Positions 55,501 to 62,705 of a DNA stretch of 64,000 nucleotides are shown here, one piece after another. Position 1 is the first letter of the stretch. The number at the start of each line of letters is the position of its first letter. Origin of the DNA: Chloroflexota bacterium (GTDB lineage: Bacteria > Chloroflexota > Anaerolineae > Anaerolineales > DRMV01). Made by a program: the position numbers and the translations under genes. The stretch is taken from positions 1-64,000 of the forward strand of contig DRMV01000036.1 of NCBI GenBank assembly GCA_011322445.1. The letters are read 5' to 3'. Under the pieces are notes generated by a model. That model was given only the letters and a program-made list of their open reading frames with translations, had not been told where the DNA came from and did not search any database.

Positions 55501-55755
55501 ACCGCGGCCGACTATGTCATCCACGTTGACCCGTGGTGGAACCCCGCGGTAGAACGCCAGGCTTCTGACCGCACCCACCGCATCGGGCAAGATAAACCAG
55601 TCTTCATTTTCAAACTCATCACCCGCGAAAGCGTGGAAGAGAAAATTTTGCAATTGCAGGAGCAAAAGAAGGAACTGGTAGAAAAACTGATTGCCACCGA
55701 GAGCAGTTTCCTCAAGGAACTTTCGCCGGAAGACGTCCAGGCCTTGTTCGGTTGA
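52510..55755 (+). CDS. SWIM zinc-finger SNF2-family helicase
   Basis: 1081 residues. The SWIM finger is Cys70-x-Cys72 and Cys81-x-His83 (CTCPVGQEKKFCKHC). A long bacterial SNF2-associated region (about 100-600) follows. The ATPase has ILADDMGLGKTVQVLAFLL near 645-663, the DEAH-box variant VLDESQAIKNP near 745, and MTGTPVENN. The helicase C domain has LVFSQFVQMLRLV, YLDGSTRNRQEQV and ASDRTHRIGQDKPVF. It is a double-stranded-DNA translocase remodelling nucleoprotein or RNA polymerase complexes. The spacing to its neighbours does not point to a defence island. No strong ribosome site was seen before the ATG. Confidence 0.93.
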   Translation: MWDLRFLSESYLFRKAGARSYARGMRYADEGRVQIIDITTDAARFLVQGSRPRPYRVFLEVFGDDLLYDCTCPVGQEKKFCKHCVAAAVTLRRTLQKQDSGEGEFRLPWKREIRKMLGLPALSPIQARGTFYLLVFVLSRRYYYDADFVLEPYWLSESTLKRVLPRKDWPQTPAAWAEWLEAHAGWAKDHFQRRLPASRYGIHALNAPPGAVALAFALGRRGHYGGAEVPLGEALEAIVEWNIPVYFASPRRGRALKIAREGAHLVLALEAVDGGLQLSAHMRIGNRVLEAHDVHEVSSRPPWLLVDETWLVRADLKGLTAWLEALRNPLFIPQQEVEDFRDRYLPRLLAKLGRPLEGGVVTYEPVRAEPVPRLYLQEVDETLGAELRFAYGEHEVLYEVPVPEVTTLEDPHDPWKFYRVQRDPEAERRWHHEAVQAKYGLKRGTGDEPALLLLRARTSPVDFLLDKVPALAAAGFEIYGEENIKKVRVSRHQPTLSVNITSGIDWFNVQAVVQFGEQTVSLAEIKRALRKKRRYVKLADGSIGRLPEAWLERYKRLFGLAAETDETTNTLRFADFHALMLEELAEEAEQAEIDAEFRQRLEQLKDFEGIAEHPLPKGLRGALRPYQLAGYNWLHFLHDYGFGGILADDMGLGKTVQVLAFLLSLRESGHAQAPDLVVVPRSLLINWQREVEKFTPGLKVLAYFGPQRPPVETFADYDLVLTTYGVMRVDNEKLRGYRFHYIVLDESQAIKNPLAKTSRAARRLQSEHRLAMTGTPVENNTFELWAQFAFVMPGLLGGLDYFKEQFVRPIEKSKDEQTAQTLRRMVYPFILRRTKEQVAPELPPRTERVIYCPMEPAQRRFYLKLRDYYRELLIGLIEEEGLDKSRMKILEGLLRLRQASNHPKLIDPGFRGESGKMNVLLDTLETLHSEGHKALVFSQFVQMLRLVREALDERGIPYAYLDGSTRNRQEQVDRFQNDPQVPFFLISLKAGGVGLNLTAADYVIHVDPWWNPAVERQASDRTHRIGQDKPVFIFKLITRESVEEKILQLQEQKKELVEKLIATESSFLKELSPEDVQALFG

Positions 55756-55773
55756 GCGCCTTTCGGCATAGTG

Positions 55774-55835
55774 GGCCTTGGGGCGTAATCAACCCTGATG
55801 GTGGGTTTAGGCTGCCCACAGCGGTGCCCAAGGCC
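55774..55835 (+). ncRNA. Structured element, possible leader or small RNA
   Basis: A perfect outer stem ggccttggg / cccaaggcc encloses two mutually exclusive inner pairings: aaccc with gggtt, or gtggg with cccac. It could be a terminator/antiterminator pair or an RNA leader. No known family was recognised. Confidence 0.3.
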
Positions 55836-55849
55836 AAGTTGCTTTGCTT

Positions 55850-55901
55850 GATCTCTCCCTACCCCGGCTACGGTGACGCTCATCGGGGGATAGGTGAGAT
55901 C
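55850..55901. repeat. Short relative of the uvrA-cassette repeat
   Basis: gatctctccctaccccgg at one end and gggggataggtgagatc at the other are close to the ends of the 90-bp uvrA repeats (gatctctccccacccc and ggggaggggtgagatc), with a different 52-bp interior. It carries no nuclease ORF. Confidence 0.6.
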
Positions 55902-56093
55902 TGGCCACAAGCAGGGCTGATCGTGCTTTCTGGATTACCACAATCACGTGTGAGAATGCTTTGGGGCGTGCCACGGATGGACAAAAGCGCGCTTCACGAA
56001 AACCACTCTTCTGTGGCGTCTGCGGCGTTTCCCTGCCAGGGCTGACAAGATCTGATACCCGCCACTTTTGGCTTTCCCAAAAGGTGTTTTCTT

Positions 56094-56927
56094 ATGAGCC
56101 TTCCCCTTTACGATTCTCATGCTCGCGCCGGTGACCTGGCGCAATTGCTGAGCACAGGCCATCGTTTCTTCCTGTTGCGCCTGACCCCCGGCGAGGTGTT
56201 GCACACCCACAAAGGCGTGGTCAGGCACGATGACCTCATTGGCCTGTCGTGGGGCACAGAGATCTATTCGCACCTGGGCACGCCTTTTTACCTTTTGCGT
56301 CCCTCGCTTGCCGACCTGCTCAAAGAGACCCGCCGCAACACCCAGATCATGTTCCCCAAAGATATTGGCTTCGTGCTGGTTTCCCTGAGCATTGGGCCGG
56401 GCCAGACAGTGGTAGAAGCAGGGACGGGCTCAGGCGCGTTGACGACCGCCCTGGCCTTTGCGGTGGGGCGTGAAGGCCAGGTGATTTCTTACGAGCGCCG
56501 CGCCGAAATGCAGCGCCTTGCCCGGCGCAACCTGCGGCGGGTGGGCCTGGAAGACCGCGTGACTTTCAAACTGCGCGACATTGCTGAGGGTTTTGATGAG
56601 CGCGAGGCCGACGCCTTGTTCCTGGATGTTCCCAACCCTGAAGACTACATCCCCCAGGCGCGGGAAGCCCTGAAAACAGGCGGCTTTTTTGGCAGTCTGG
56701 TGCCGACCACCAATCAGGTTTCCCGCCTGGTCGCGGCGTTGCAGGCCAACGACTTCGCTTTCATTGACGTCTGCGAGGTGCTGCTGCGCTATTACAAACC
56801 GGTGCCGGAACGCCTGCGCCCTACCGACCGCATGGTGGCGCACACCGGCTACCTGATTTTCGCCCGGCCGGTGATCCCTGCCCCGCCCCCGCAGCCGGAG
56901 ACCCCGGTGGCAGCCGAGGAAGCCTGA
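56094..56927 (+). CDS. trmI: tRNA (adenine-58-N1)-methyltransferase
   Basis: 277 residues. N-terminal beta-barrel with GEVLHTHKGVVRHDDLIG, then NTQIMFPKDIGFVLVSL. The SAM site is VVEAGTGSGALTTALAFAVG (about 106-125), followed by VISYERRAEMQRLARRNL and LFLDVPNPEDYI. This is the TrmI/TrmA58 family, which makes m1A58 in tRNA, important for tRNA stability, notably in thermophiles. A Pro/Glu-rich tail replaces the usual end. The following Nudix gene starts 2 bp after its stop. Confidence 0.92.
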   Translation: MSLPLYDSHARAGDLAQLLSTGHRFFLLRLTPGEVLHTHKGVVRHDDLIGLSWGTEIYSHLGTPFYLLRPSLADLLKETRRNTQIMFPKDIGFVLVSLSIGPGQTVVEAGTGSGALTTALAFAVGREGQVISYERRAEMQRLARRNLRRVGLEDRVTFKLRDIAEGFDEREADALFLDVPNPEDYIPQAREALKTGGFFGSLVPTTNQVSRLVAALQANDFAFIDVCEVLLRYYKPVPERLRPTDRMVAHTGYLIFARPVIPAPPPQPETPVAAEEA

Positions 56928-56929
56928 CC

Positions 56930-57538
56930 ATGCCCGCCTGCCCTTTGCGCGACGAAGACGATATCCGCCGCCGCCTGGCTGCCTATCGCCATCCCCCGGT
57001 TGACCCCTACCCCGAGGCGGCACTACCGGGCAGGCCGCGCCCGGCCGCGGTGCTCATTCCGCTCTTTCAGCACGAGGGGGCGTGGCACACGCTTTTCATC
57101 CACCGCGCGCCCCATCCGCACGACCCTCACAGCGGGCAGGTGGCCTTCCCCGGCGGTCAGCAGGAACGCACAGACCCCACGCTGGTGGCTACGGCTTTGC
57201 GGGAAACCGAAGAGGAACTTGGCCTCCCGCCCCACGCGGTGCGCGTGCTGGGTACATTGCCGCGCCACCGGACCGTGAGCAATTTCTGGATTACGCCGGT
57301 GGTGGGGGGCATTCCCTGGCCCTTGCCGCTGCACCCTTCGCAAAGTGAAGTGGTACGCTTTTTTGTCGTGCCGTTGGCCTGGCTACGTGACCCCGCGCAT
57401 CGGGAAACCCGCACCCGCCACCTGGGGCCGGGGCTGCCGCCGATTTCTACGACCTTTTTCCAGCCTTACGAAGGGGAAGTCATCTGGGGCGCGACTGCGC
57501 GCATTGTTTTGACCTTGCTGAAGGCGTTGGGGCTGTAG
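56930..57538 (+). CDS. Nudix hydrolase, CoA-pyrophosphatase (NudL) type
   Basis: 202 residues. The family-specific stretch HDPHSGQVAFPGGQQERTDP precedes the Nudix box GGQQERTDPTLVATALRETEEELGL (about 77-101), with REXXEE intact. The C-terminal half (FFVVPLAWL, then YEGEVIWGATARIVLTLL) is typical of NudL/UPF0035 enzymes that split coenzyme A or related nucleotides into 3',5'-ADP and phosphopantetheine. Co-directional with trmI and probably in the same transcript. Confidence 0.86.
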   Translation: MPACPLRDEDDIRRRLAAYRHPPVDPYPEAALPGRPRPAAVLIPLFQHEGAWHTLFIHRAPHPHDPHSGQVAFPGGQQERTDPTLVATALRETEEELGLPPHAVRVLGTLPRHRTVSNFWITPVVGGIPWPLPLHPSQSEVVRFFVVPLAWLRDPAHRETRTRHLGPGLPPISTTFFQPYEGEVIWGATARIVLTLLKALGL

Positions 57539-57612
57539 GGGGCCTGGCAGCGGGAGGCCTTTTGGGGCTTGTGAGGGTGGCTGCGGCTGACGGTAGCGCG
57601 CCTGGGCTCCGC

Positions 57613-58581
57613 CTACGGCGCAATCCATCCGGCTTCCAGGCGGTCGCGTACGGCTTCGACTAACCGCTGCCTGCCGGGGGTAACCACCGTGGCGTCAAAG
57701 ACTTCGAGTTTGAGGGGGAGCGGCGTGGTGGTGGTCTCGGGGTGCTGCCACAAGGTTTCCAGGGCTGCGGCGAGGTCGGGGTAAATGGCCGCAGCAAAGG
57801 GCTGCGCTGTGCCGGTGGGCGGCGCTTCTAAGGTGAGCAGCGTGATATTTTGCGGTAGTGCCTTGACGCCTACGGCGGCCAGCGCGGCAGGGCTGACGGC
57901 CAGAGTCTTGACCCTGGTCTGGGTCAGCCGTTGCAGGGCGATGTCCCATTCTTCTTCCGTCGCCCCCGCGGGGGCCAGGGCATATTGGGGATAGGCCAGA
58001 AAGGGAGGGTGGAGGGGGCGGCACAGGCCGCAGAAGTAGCGCCCGCCATCCTCAAAAGCCGCTGCGGCGGCTTTTTCGTTTTCGCTGGCCAATAGCCCGC
58101 CTCGCCAGTCGTAAGTGACCACCGCCGCAAGATAGCCCGCGAGGAAGGCCCGGTGAGGCAGGTCGGCGGTGGTGGCATTGACCCATTGCACGCCTTTCAG
58201 GTCCGCGTTTTCCGGCGGCGCGACGGCCAGGCGTCGTGCCCCTGCCGCGGCCGGCGGCGCTACTCCCACACCTAACGCCACCACAGTGTGCGGTGGCAGG
58301 CTGGCTTCCGCGTTGAGGGTGACAAAGCGGTAACCTTCCTTTTGCGCCAGTGCCTGCAGCCAGGCTCGAGCGGTGTTTTTCAGGGCGGCGTCGGCCTGGG
58401 GGGCCACCAACAGCGCGGCGGTGGGGGGCGCGGGTGTGGCTGTGGGGGTGGGGGGCAATGCCGTGGGGCTGGCCGTCGCGGTAGGCGCGGGGGCACCGGT
58501 CGGGGAGGGCGTGGTTTTCCCGCAGGCGGCCAGCATGAGCGCAGCCCAGATGATCAAAATCGCTCGGCGGCGTAGTACCAT
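57613..58581 (-). CDS. BMP-family-like substrate-binding lipoprotein
   Basis: 322 residues from the ATG at 58581 (GAGAGGAAGG upstream). The signal peptide MVLRRRAILIIWAALMLAAC has a lipobox LAAC, then a Thr/Pro-rich linker (to about 50). The body has two alpha/beta lobes (LLVAPQADAALKNTARAWLQAL; HRAFLAGYLAAVVTYDWRGGLLAS), as in periplasmic basic-membrane-protein/purine-binding proteins. No ABC transporter genes are nearby, so ligand and transport role are unknown. It is divergent from the HAD gene. Confidence 0.7.
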   Translation of the reverse strand: MVLRRRAILIIWAALMLAACGKTTPSPTGAPAPTATASPTALPPTPTATPAPPTAALLVAPQADAALKNTARAWLQALAQKEGYRFVTLNAEASLPPHTVVALGVGVAPPAAAGARRLAVAPPENADLKGVQWVNATTADLPHRAFLAGYLAAVVTYDWRGGLLASENEKAAAAAFEDGGRYFCGLCRPLHPPFLAYPQYALAPAGATEEEWDIALQRLTQTRVKTLAVSPAALAAVGVKALPQNITLLTLEAPPTGTAQPFAAAIYPDLAAALETLWQHPETTTTPLPLKLEVFDATVVTPGRQRLVEAVRDRLEAGWIAP

Positions 58582-58621
58582 TGGCCTTCCTCTCACGAAA
58601 AGCGGGGTGAATAAAACGGGT

Positions 58622-58627
58622 TATAAT
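58622..58627 (+). promoter_or_regulatory. -10 box of the HAD-DUF389 operon
   Basis: TATAAT in gggttataattgtc, 31 bp before the ATG at 58659. The divergent lipoprotein starts 40 bp to its left. Confidence 0.6.
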
Positions 58628-58658
58628 TGTCGCATCTTATGTTACCACGGGTGGTGCG

Positions 58659-59129
58659 ATGATTCGTTTGGAAATTCCCGGGCGTGGTGTGTTTGCGTGG
58701 CAATACCTGGTGAGCGATGTCAACGGCACTTTGGCCGTGGATGGTCGCTTGCTCGAAGGTGTGGCCGAGCGGCTGGCAGCCGTTCAGCAGGTGTTGCAAG
58801 TGCATTTGCTCACTGCCGATACCCACGGCAGGCAGGCCGAAATTGACCGCATTTTGGGGTTGCAAGCGGTGCGAGTGCGTGGTGGGCACGAAGCCGAGCA
58901 AAAGGCGGCCTTTGTGCGCGACCTGGGCGCTGCAGGCGTCATTGCATTGGGGCAGGGCGCTAACGATGCGCTTATGTTGAAAGAGGCCGCTTTGGGCATT
59001 TGTGTGCTTTCGCCGGAAGGCACGGCGGTAGAGGCTCTCCAGGCTGCTGACCTGGTGGTGCCCGATGTGTTGACCGCTTTGGAACTCTTGTTGCATCCGA
59101 CCCGTATTCTTGCCAGTTTGCGCCGATGA
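58659..59129 (+). CDS. HAD-superfamily hydrolase, P-type-ATPase-like soluble form
   Basis: 156 residues. Motif I is SDVNGTLAVDG with nucleophile Asp20; the usual second Asp (acid/base) is Asn, as in several soluble HAD proteins related to P-type ATPases. Later motifs are HLLTADTHGR (motif II-like), KAAFVRDLG with the motif III Lys, and VIALGQGANDALMLKEA with the motif IV acidic pair reduced to an ANDA. It is probably a phosphatase or a regulator; the substrate is unknown. The stop overlaps the next start (ATGA). Confidence 0.78.
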   Translation: MIRLEIPGRGVFAWQYLVSDVNGTLAVDGRLLEGVAERLAAVQQVLQVHLLTADTHGRQAEIDRILGLQAVRVRGGHEAEQKAAFVRDLGAAGVIALGQGANDALMLKEAALGICVLSPEGTAVEALQAADLVVPDVLTALELLLHPTRILASLRR

Positions 59130-60322
59130 CCATTCCTCGTAGCCGAGCCACCCCCGAAGACCCGCGTCAACTGCCGCCGGCCCGCCGCCGTCGAGCGGGG
59201 CGCACCCTCGCGCCTTTGGATGCGGCCGAGAAGCACGCCTTCTGGAATGAAGCCGCCCGCCGCGCCGAGCCTTCGGTGGATTTCTTCCTCTACCTCGCCC
59301 TGGCGACGGTGGTGTGGACGTTGGGGCTGAGCGTGGATTCCCCTGCGCTGCTGTTGTTTGGCGCGCTTCTTGCACCGTTGATGGCGCCCGTCGTTGGCCT
59401 GGGGTTGGGCATCATTACCGGCGCCGCCCGCTATTTTGGGCACGTGTTGGGCGGCATTGTGCTGGGAAGCCTGCTGGCCTTTGGGTTGGGCGTGTTGGGC
59501 GGCGCAGCGGCGTTGCTATGGGCCCCGCCGGTGCTTCACCAGGCCCCGCTGCATGCCCACCTTGCCGTGTGGGATTTCGCCGTGCTGGCGATTGCCTCGG
59601 TGTGGGGGGCGGTGGCGTTGGCCCGCAGGCTGGGCTATTTTGTGGTGCCGGGGGCGGCGCTGGCTTACGAAGTTTTCCTGCCTTTGGTTACGGCAGGGTT
59701 TGGCCTGGGTAGCGGTGTGCCGCATCTGTTCCCCGATGGGTTGGTGGTGTTCGCGGTGCATCTTGCCTGGGCAGCGCTGCTGGCGGCAGTAGGCTTTGCG
59801 GTGTTGGGCTTTCGCCCGCTGACGCTGTTTGGCTACACGCTGAGCGGCGTGGCCGCGCTGGTGGGCGGTGTGGCGTTGGTGATGGCTTTGGGTGTGGGGA
59901 CTGCCGTGAGCACCCAGGTGGCACTGCCCACGCCGATTCCCACCCCAACGCCTGTGCCGCCTTCGCCGACGGCGACGTTCACCCCCTCGCCCACGCCAGT
60001 GCCGCCGACAGCAACGCCTACACCCACGCCGGTGCCCACGGCTACGCCCACCCCGACGGCGACGTTCACGCCGACGCCCACACCCGCCTACGCGCGCGCA
60101 GCCGCCCCCGCCAAATACGGCGGCGTGCTCATCCGGGCAGCGCCTGGTTTCAACCACAAGGTGGTTGGCGGTGTTTCCAACGGTGAGGTGGTGCTGGTAA
60201 CCGGGCCAGAAGAGGAAGTGGACAATTATGTGTGGGTGCGCATTCGGGTGCCTTCCAGCGGGGTGGAAGGCTGGGTGCTGGAGCACTTACTGGAAATGGC
60301 AACGCCTCAGCCGAATTGGTAG
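59126..60322 (+). CDS. DUF389-type membrane protein with a C-terminal SH3-like domain
   Basis: 398 residues. A charged N-terminus (about 1-45) is followed by six to seven hydrophobic segments (about 50-72, 75-95, 100-128, 145-163, 168-190, 205-225, 232-262), with glycine-rich ALLLFGALLAPLMAPVVGLGLGIITGAA as in the DUF389 family. A Thr/Pro linker of about 60 residues leads to an SH3b-like domain (GGVLIRAAPGFNHKVVGGVSNGEVV, then GWVLEHLL) at about 330-390 that probably binds cell wall or protein outside. Translationally coupled to the HAD gene. Confidence 0.72.
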   Translation: MTIPRSRATPEDPRQLPPARRRRAGRTLAPLDAAEKHAFWNEAARRAEPSVDFFLYLALATVVWTLGLSVDSPALLLFGALLAPLMAPVVGLGLGIITGAARYFGHVLGGIVLGSLLAFGLGVLGGAAALLWAPPVLHQAPLHAHLAVWDFAVLAIASVWGAVALARRLGYFVVPGAALAYEVFLPLVTAGFGLGSGVPHLFPDGLVVFAVHLAWAALLAAVGFAVLGFRPLTLFGYTLSGVAALVGGVALVMALGVGTAVSTQVALPTPIPTPTPVPPSPTATFTPSPTPVPPTATPTPTPVPTATPTPTATFTPTPTPAYARAAAPAKYGGVLIRAAPGFNHKVVGGVSNGEVVLVTGPEEEVDNYVWVRIRVPSSGVEGWVLEHLLEMATPQPNW

Positions 60323-60335
60323 GGCGGGGCGCGGC

Positions 60336-60364
60336 TTGACTTTCGTGTAGGTATATGCTACCCT
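60336..60364 (+). promoter_or_regulatory. Promoter of the LysM lipoprotein
   Basis: TTGACT (60336-60341), a 17-bp spacer, then TACCCT (60359-60364); the -10 is poor. It lies 65 bp before the ATG. Confidence 0.5.
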
Positions 60365-60428
60365 ATGCACACCACGGTGCGCGGTTGCTTTCGGGGTAGC
60401 CGAGGTTCTTGATGAAGGAGTCGTAACG

Positions 60429-61106
60429 ATGAAAAGGATGTTCTTTTGGCTGGCGATCGTCGTGCTCATTGCGGCTGTGTTGGGGGCGTGTACACGCTCG
60501 GCCACTGGCTCGTTGCCGCCGACGCCCACGGTGGGTGCTTTCCCCACCAATGTGCCGACGGGGGTAGCCAATGCCGGCGCGACGCAGACGGCTGTCGCAA
60601 TGATGCCGCCGCAAACCGGTGGCGGAGAAGGCCCGACGCCAGCGCCGTTGTACGCCAGCACGCCCAACGCGCTCAAGCCGACGCAACAGGCGCAGCCTGC
60701 GGCCAAGCCGACCTCGCCCCCTCAACCGACGCCCAAGCCTCAGCCCACGCCGCGGCCAGTGGTGACTTCGGTGCCGGCGAAGTACGTGCTGCATAAAGGG
60801 GAATTCCCTTATTGTATTGCCCGGCGCTTCAACGTCAACCCCGACGCGCTGCTGAATGTCAACGGGTTGAGCCGCGGGCAGTATGTTTACCCCGGCACGG
60901 CGCTGACCATTCCGCAAGGCGCGGGGCCTTTCCCCTACCAGCGCGCCCTGCGCCCGCACCCTACCACTTACACCGTACAGGCGGGCGACACGTTTTATAG
61001 CATTGCCTGCTTGTTTGGCGATGTCTGGCCGGAAGCCATTGCCGCGGCCAACGGCTTGAGCGTCAACGCTGTGCTGACTCCGGGGCAGACGCTGAGAATC
61101 CCTTAG
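60429..61106 (+). CDS. LysM-domain lipoprotein
   Basis: 225 residues. Signal MKRMFFWLAIVVLIAAVLGAC ends in a lipobox (LGAC, Cys21). A Thr/Pro/Gln-rich linker (about 25-115) leads to two LysM-like units: YVLHKGEFPYCIARRFNVNPDALLNVNG...LTIPQG (about 119-160), then the canonical TYTVQAGDTFYSIACLFG...ANGLS...LTPGQTLRIP (about 179-225). LysM binds peptidoglycan or chitin sugars, so this is an outer-face cell-wall anchor. Good ribosome site AAGGAG. A strong terminator follows. Confidence 0.88.
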   Translation: MKRMFFWLAIVVLIAAVLGACTRSATGSLPPTPTVGAFPTNVPTGVANAGATQTAVAMMPPQTGGGEGPTPAPLYASTPNALKPTQQAQPAAKPTSPPQPTPKPQPTPRPVVTSVPAKYVLHKGEFPYCIARRFNVNPDALLNVNGLSRGQYVYPGTALTIPQGAGPFPYQRALRPHPTTYTVQAGDTFYSIACLFGDVWPEAIAAANGLSVNAVLTPGQTLRIP

Positions 61107-61127
61107 ATCGCGGGGTTGTGAATTTCC

Positions 61128-61156
61128 AAAGGGTGCTGCTGCCGGCAGCACCCTTT
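61128..61156 (+). terminator. Rho-independent terminator after the LysM gene
   Basis: aaagggtgctgc / gcagcaccctttt, a 12-bp stem with a 5-nt loop followed by tttt. It lies 22 bp after the stop and 19 bp before the next gene. Confidence 0.9.
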
Positions 61157-61174
61157 TCGCCTTGGAGGCTGTGT

Positions 61175-61702
61175 ATGTTTCGCGTGGAGCATTCGGAAAC
61201 TGTTTTTCAGGGCAGGGTGTTTGCCGTGCGGCGCGATTGGGTCCGCTTGCCCGATGGCAACACTACCGAGTTGGATATCATCACCCATCACGGCGCGGTG
61301 ACGTTGGTGCCGCTGGATGCCGACGGGCGCATCTGGTTCGTGCGGCAATATCGCCACGCGGCGGGGGAAGCCTTGTTGGAACTTCCCGCTGGTACGTTGG
61401 AGCCGGGCGAGGCGCCGGAAGCCTGTGCGGCGCGGGAAATTCGGGAAGAAACCGGCTTCGCCGCCGCACACCTGCGCCTGCTGGGCGAGTTCTACCTCGC
61501 CCCCGGCTATTCCACCGAATACCAGTATGTGTATCTGGCGACCGGCCTTTCTCCCGACCCCCTGCCCCAGGACGCGGATGAGTTTCTGGAGCCGGTGGCG
61601 CTGCCTGTGGCCGAAGTGCGCCGCCGGGCGCTGGCAGGCGATTTCCGGGATGCCAAGACCCTCGCTGCCCTGTTGCTGGCCTGGGAGCACCTGCCTGCGT
61701 AG
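61175..61702 (+). CDS. ADP-ribose pyrophosphatase (Nudix, NUDT5/NudF-like)
   Basis: 175 residues from the ATG at 61175, behind GGAGG. A further in-frame upstream start would overlap the terminator. The Nudix box is complete: GTLEPGEAPEACAAREIREETGF (about 71-93), preceded by LLELPAG and followed by GEFYLAPGYSTEYQYVYLA, typical of ADP-ribose hydrolases. The N-terminal MFRVEHSETVFQGRVFAVRRDWVRLPDG strand region is also usual. It clears ADP-ribose or other sugar nucleotides. No PARP- or sirtuin-type gene is close (the sirtuin is 40 kb away). Confidence 0.88.
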   Translation: MFRVEHSETVFQGRVFAVRRDWVRLPDGNTTELDIITHHGAVTLVPLDADGRIWFVRQYRHAAGEALLELPAGTLEPGEAPEACAAREIREETGFAAAHLRLLGEFYLAPGYSTEYQYVYLATGLSPDPLPQDADEFLEPVALPVAEVRRRALAGDFRDAKTLAALLLAWEHLPA

Positions 61703-61794
61703 AAGCATTGCAGGGCTTGCGCGAAGAGAGCCTGCCTGAGCGGCATCTTGAGCACCGCTCCCGCCCTGCCGGATGCGGTTTCCCAAAATTGCGT

Positions 61795-61800
61795 TATACT
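61795..61800 (+). promoter_or_regulatory. -10 box of the UPF0173 hydrolase
   Basis: TATACT in gcgttatactaaaacc, about 47 bp before the ATG; the -35 is not clear. Confidence 0.45.
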
Positions 61801-61847
61801 AAAACCAGCCGTTTCGCACACCCAGCGTACCCTATAAGGAGGCTGCT

Positions 61848-62537
61848 ATGACTACAAAAATCACCTGGTACGGTCACGCCACCATTGGCCTGGAAACCAG
61901 CGATGGCTACAAGATTTTGATCGACCCCTTCTTCAGCGGTAATCCGGCGGCCAGCACCACCGCCGACAAGGTGGACGCCGATTTCATCGTGGTTAGCCAC
62001 GGCCACGGCGACCACGTTGGCGATGCCTTGGAAATTGCCAGGCGCACCGGTGCGCTTATCATCAGCAACTACGAAATTACGAACTGGTTGACCGCCCAGG
62101 GCGCTGAGAAAGTTCACCCCCAGCACCTCGGCGGCGGTTTCAAGCATCCCTTTGGTTACCTCAAACTGACTTTGGCGTTGCATGGCTCGGCCCTGCCCGA
62201 TGGTTCTTACGGCGGCAACCCGGCGGGCATTTTGCTGACCACCAACGACGGCCACAAACTCTACTTTGCCCAAGATACCGGCCTGTTTGGCGACATGGCG
62301 CTCATTGGCGATGAGGGGCTTGACCTCGCGATGGTGCCCATTGGCGATAACTTCACCATGGGCCCTGATGATGCCCTGCGGGCGGTGAAACTGCTGCGCC
62401 CGAAGCACGTCATTCCGATTCATTACAACACCTGGCCGCTTATCGAACAAGATGCCCAGGCGTGGGCGCAGCGGGTCGAGGCGGAAACCGACGCCAAGGC
62501 CCATGTGCTCAACCCTGGCGACGTGTTTGAATTGTGA
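61848..62537 (+). CDS. UPF0173-family metal-dependent hydrolase (metallo-beta-lactamase fold)
   Basis: 229 residues. The metallo-beta-lactamase motif is SHGHGDHVGD near residue 49-58 (HxHxDH), followed by the YFAQDTGLFGDM Asp and PIHYNTWP with the last His. The N-terminus ITWYGHATIGLETSDGYKILIDPFF is the family signature. The substrate is unknown; members may cut phosphodiesters, lactones or nucleotides. Single gene. Ribosome site TAAGGAGG. Confidence 0.9.
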   Translation: MTTKITWYGHATIGLETSDGYKILIDPFFSGNPAASTTADKVDADFIVVSHGHGDHVGDALEIARRTGALIISNYEITNWLTAQGAEKVHPQHLGGGFKHPFGYLKLTLALHGSALPDGSYGGNPAGILLTTNDGHKLYFAQDTGLFGDMALIGDEGLDLAMVPIGDNFTMGPDDALRAVKLLRPKHVIPIHYNTWPLIEQDAQAWAQRVEAETDAKAHVLNPGDVFEL

Positions 62538-62705
62538 TTGGCCTCTGCACCTGTTGATTCCCTCGCGCCACCCCCGCGGGGCCGGCTTTCCCGTGGGGGT
62601 GGACGACGTGGGGCGTTCCTCGCGGCCTGGGCGTGGGCTGACTGAGTGCGCCACGCGCTGAGGGTGCGCGTCGGGCGGGGGATGACGGACGAGTTTGGGA
62701 GCGTT

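Larger units (their letters stand above)
55756..56093. other. 338-bp gene-free region with two structured elements
   Basis: Between the SNF2 gene and trmI. It contains the hairpin at 55774-55835, a relative of the uvrA repeat at 55850-55901, then about 190 bp without recognised features. A cttttggctttcccaaaag hairpin lies just before the trmI start (about 56065-56083). Confidence 0.5.

Noticed and set aside
53884-55665. 593-codon minus-strand open frame
   Set aside because: Antisense to the SNF2 helicase motifs.
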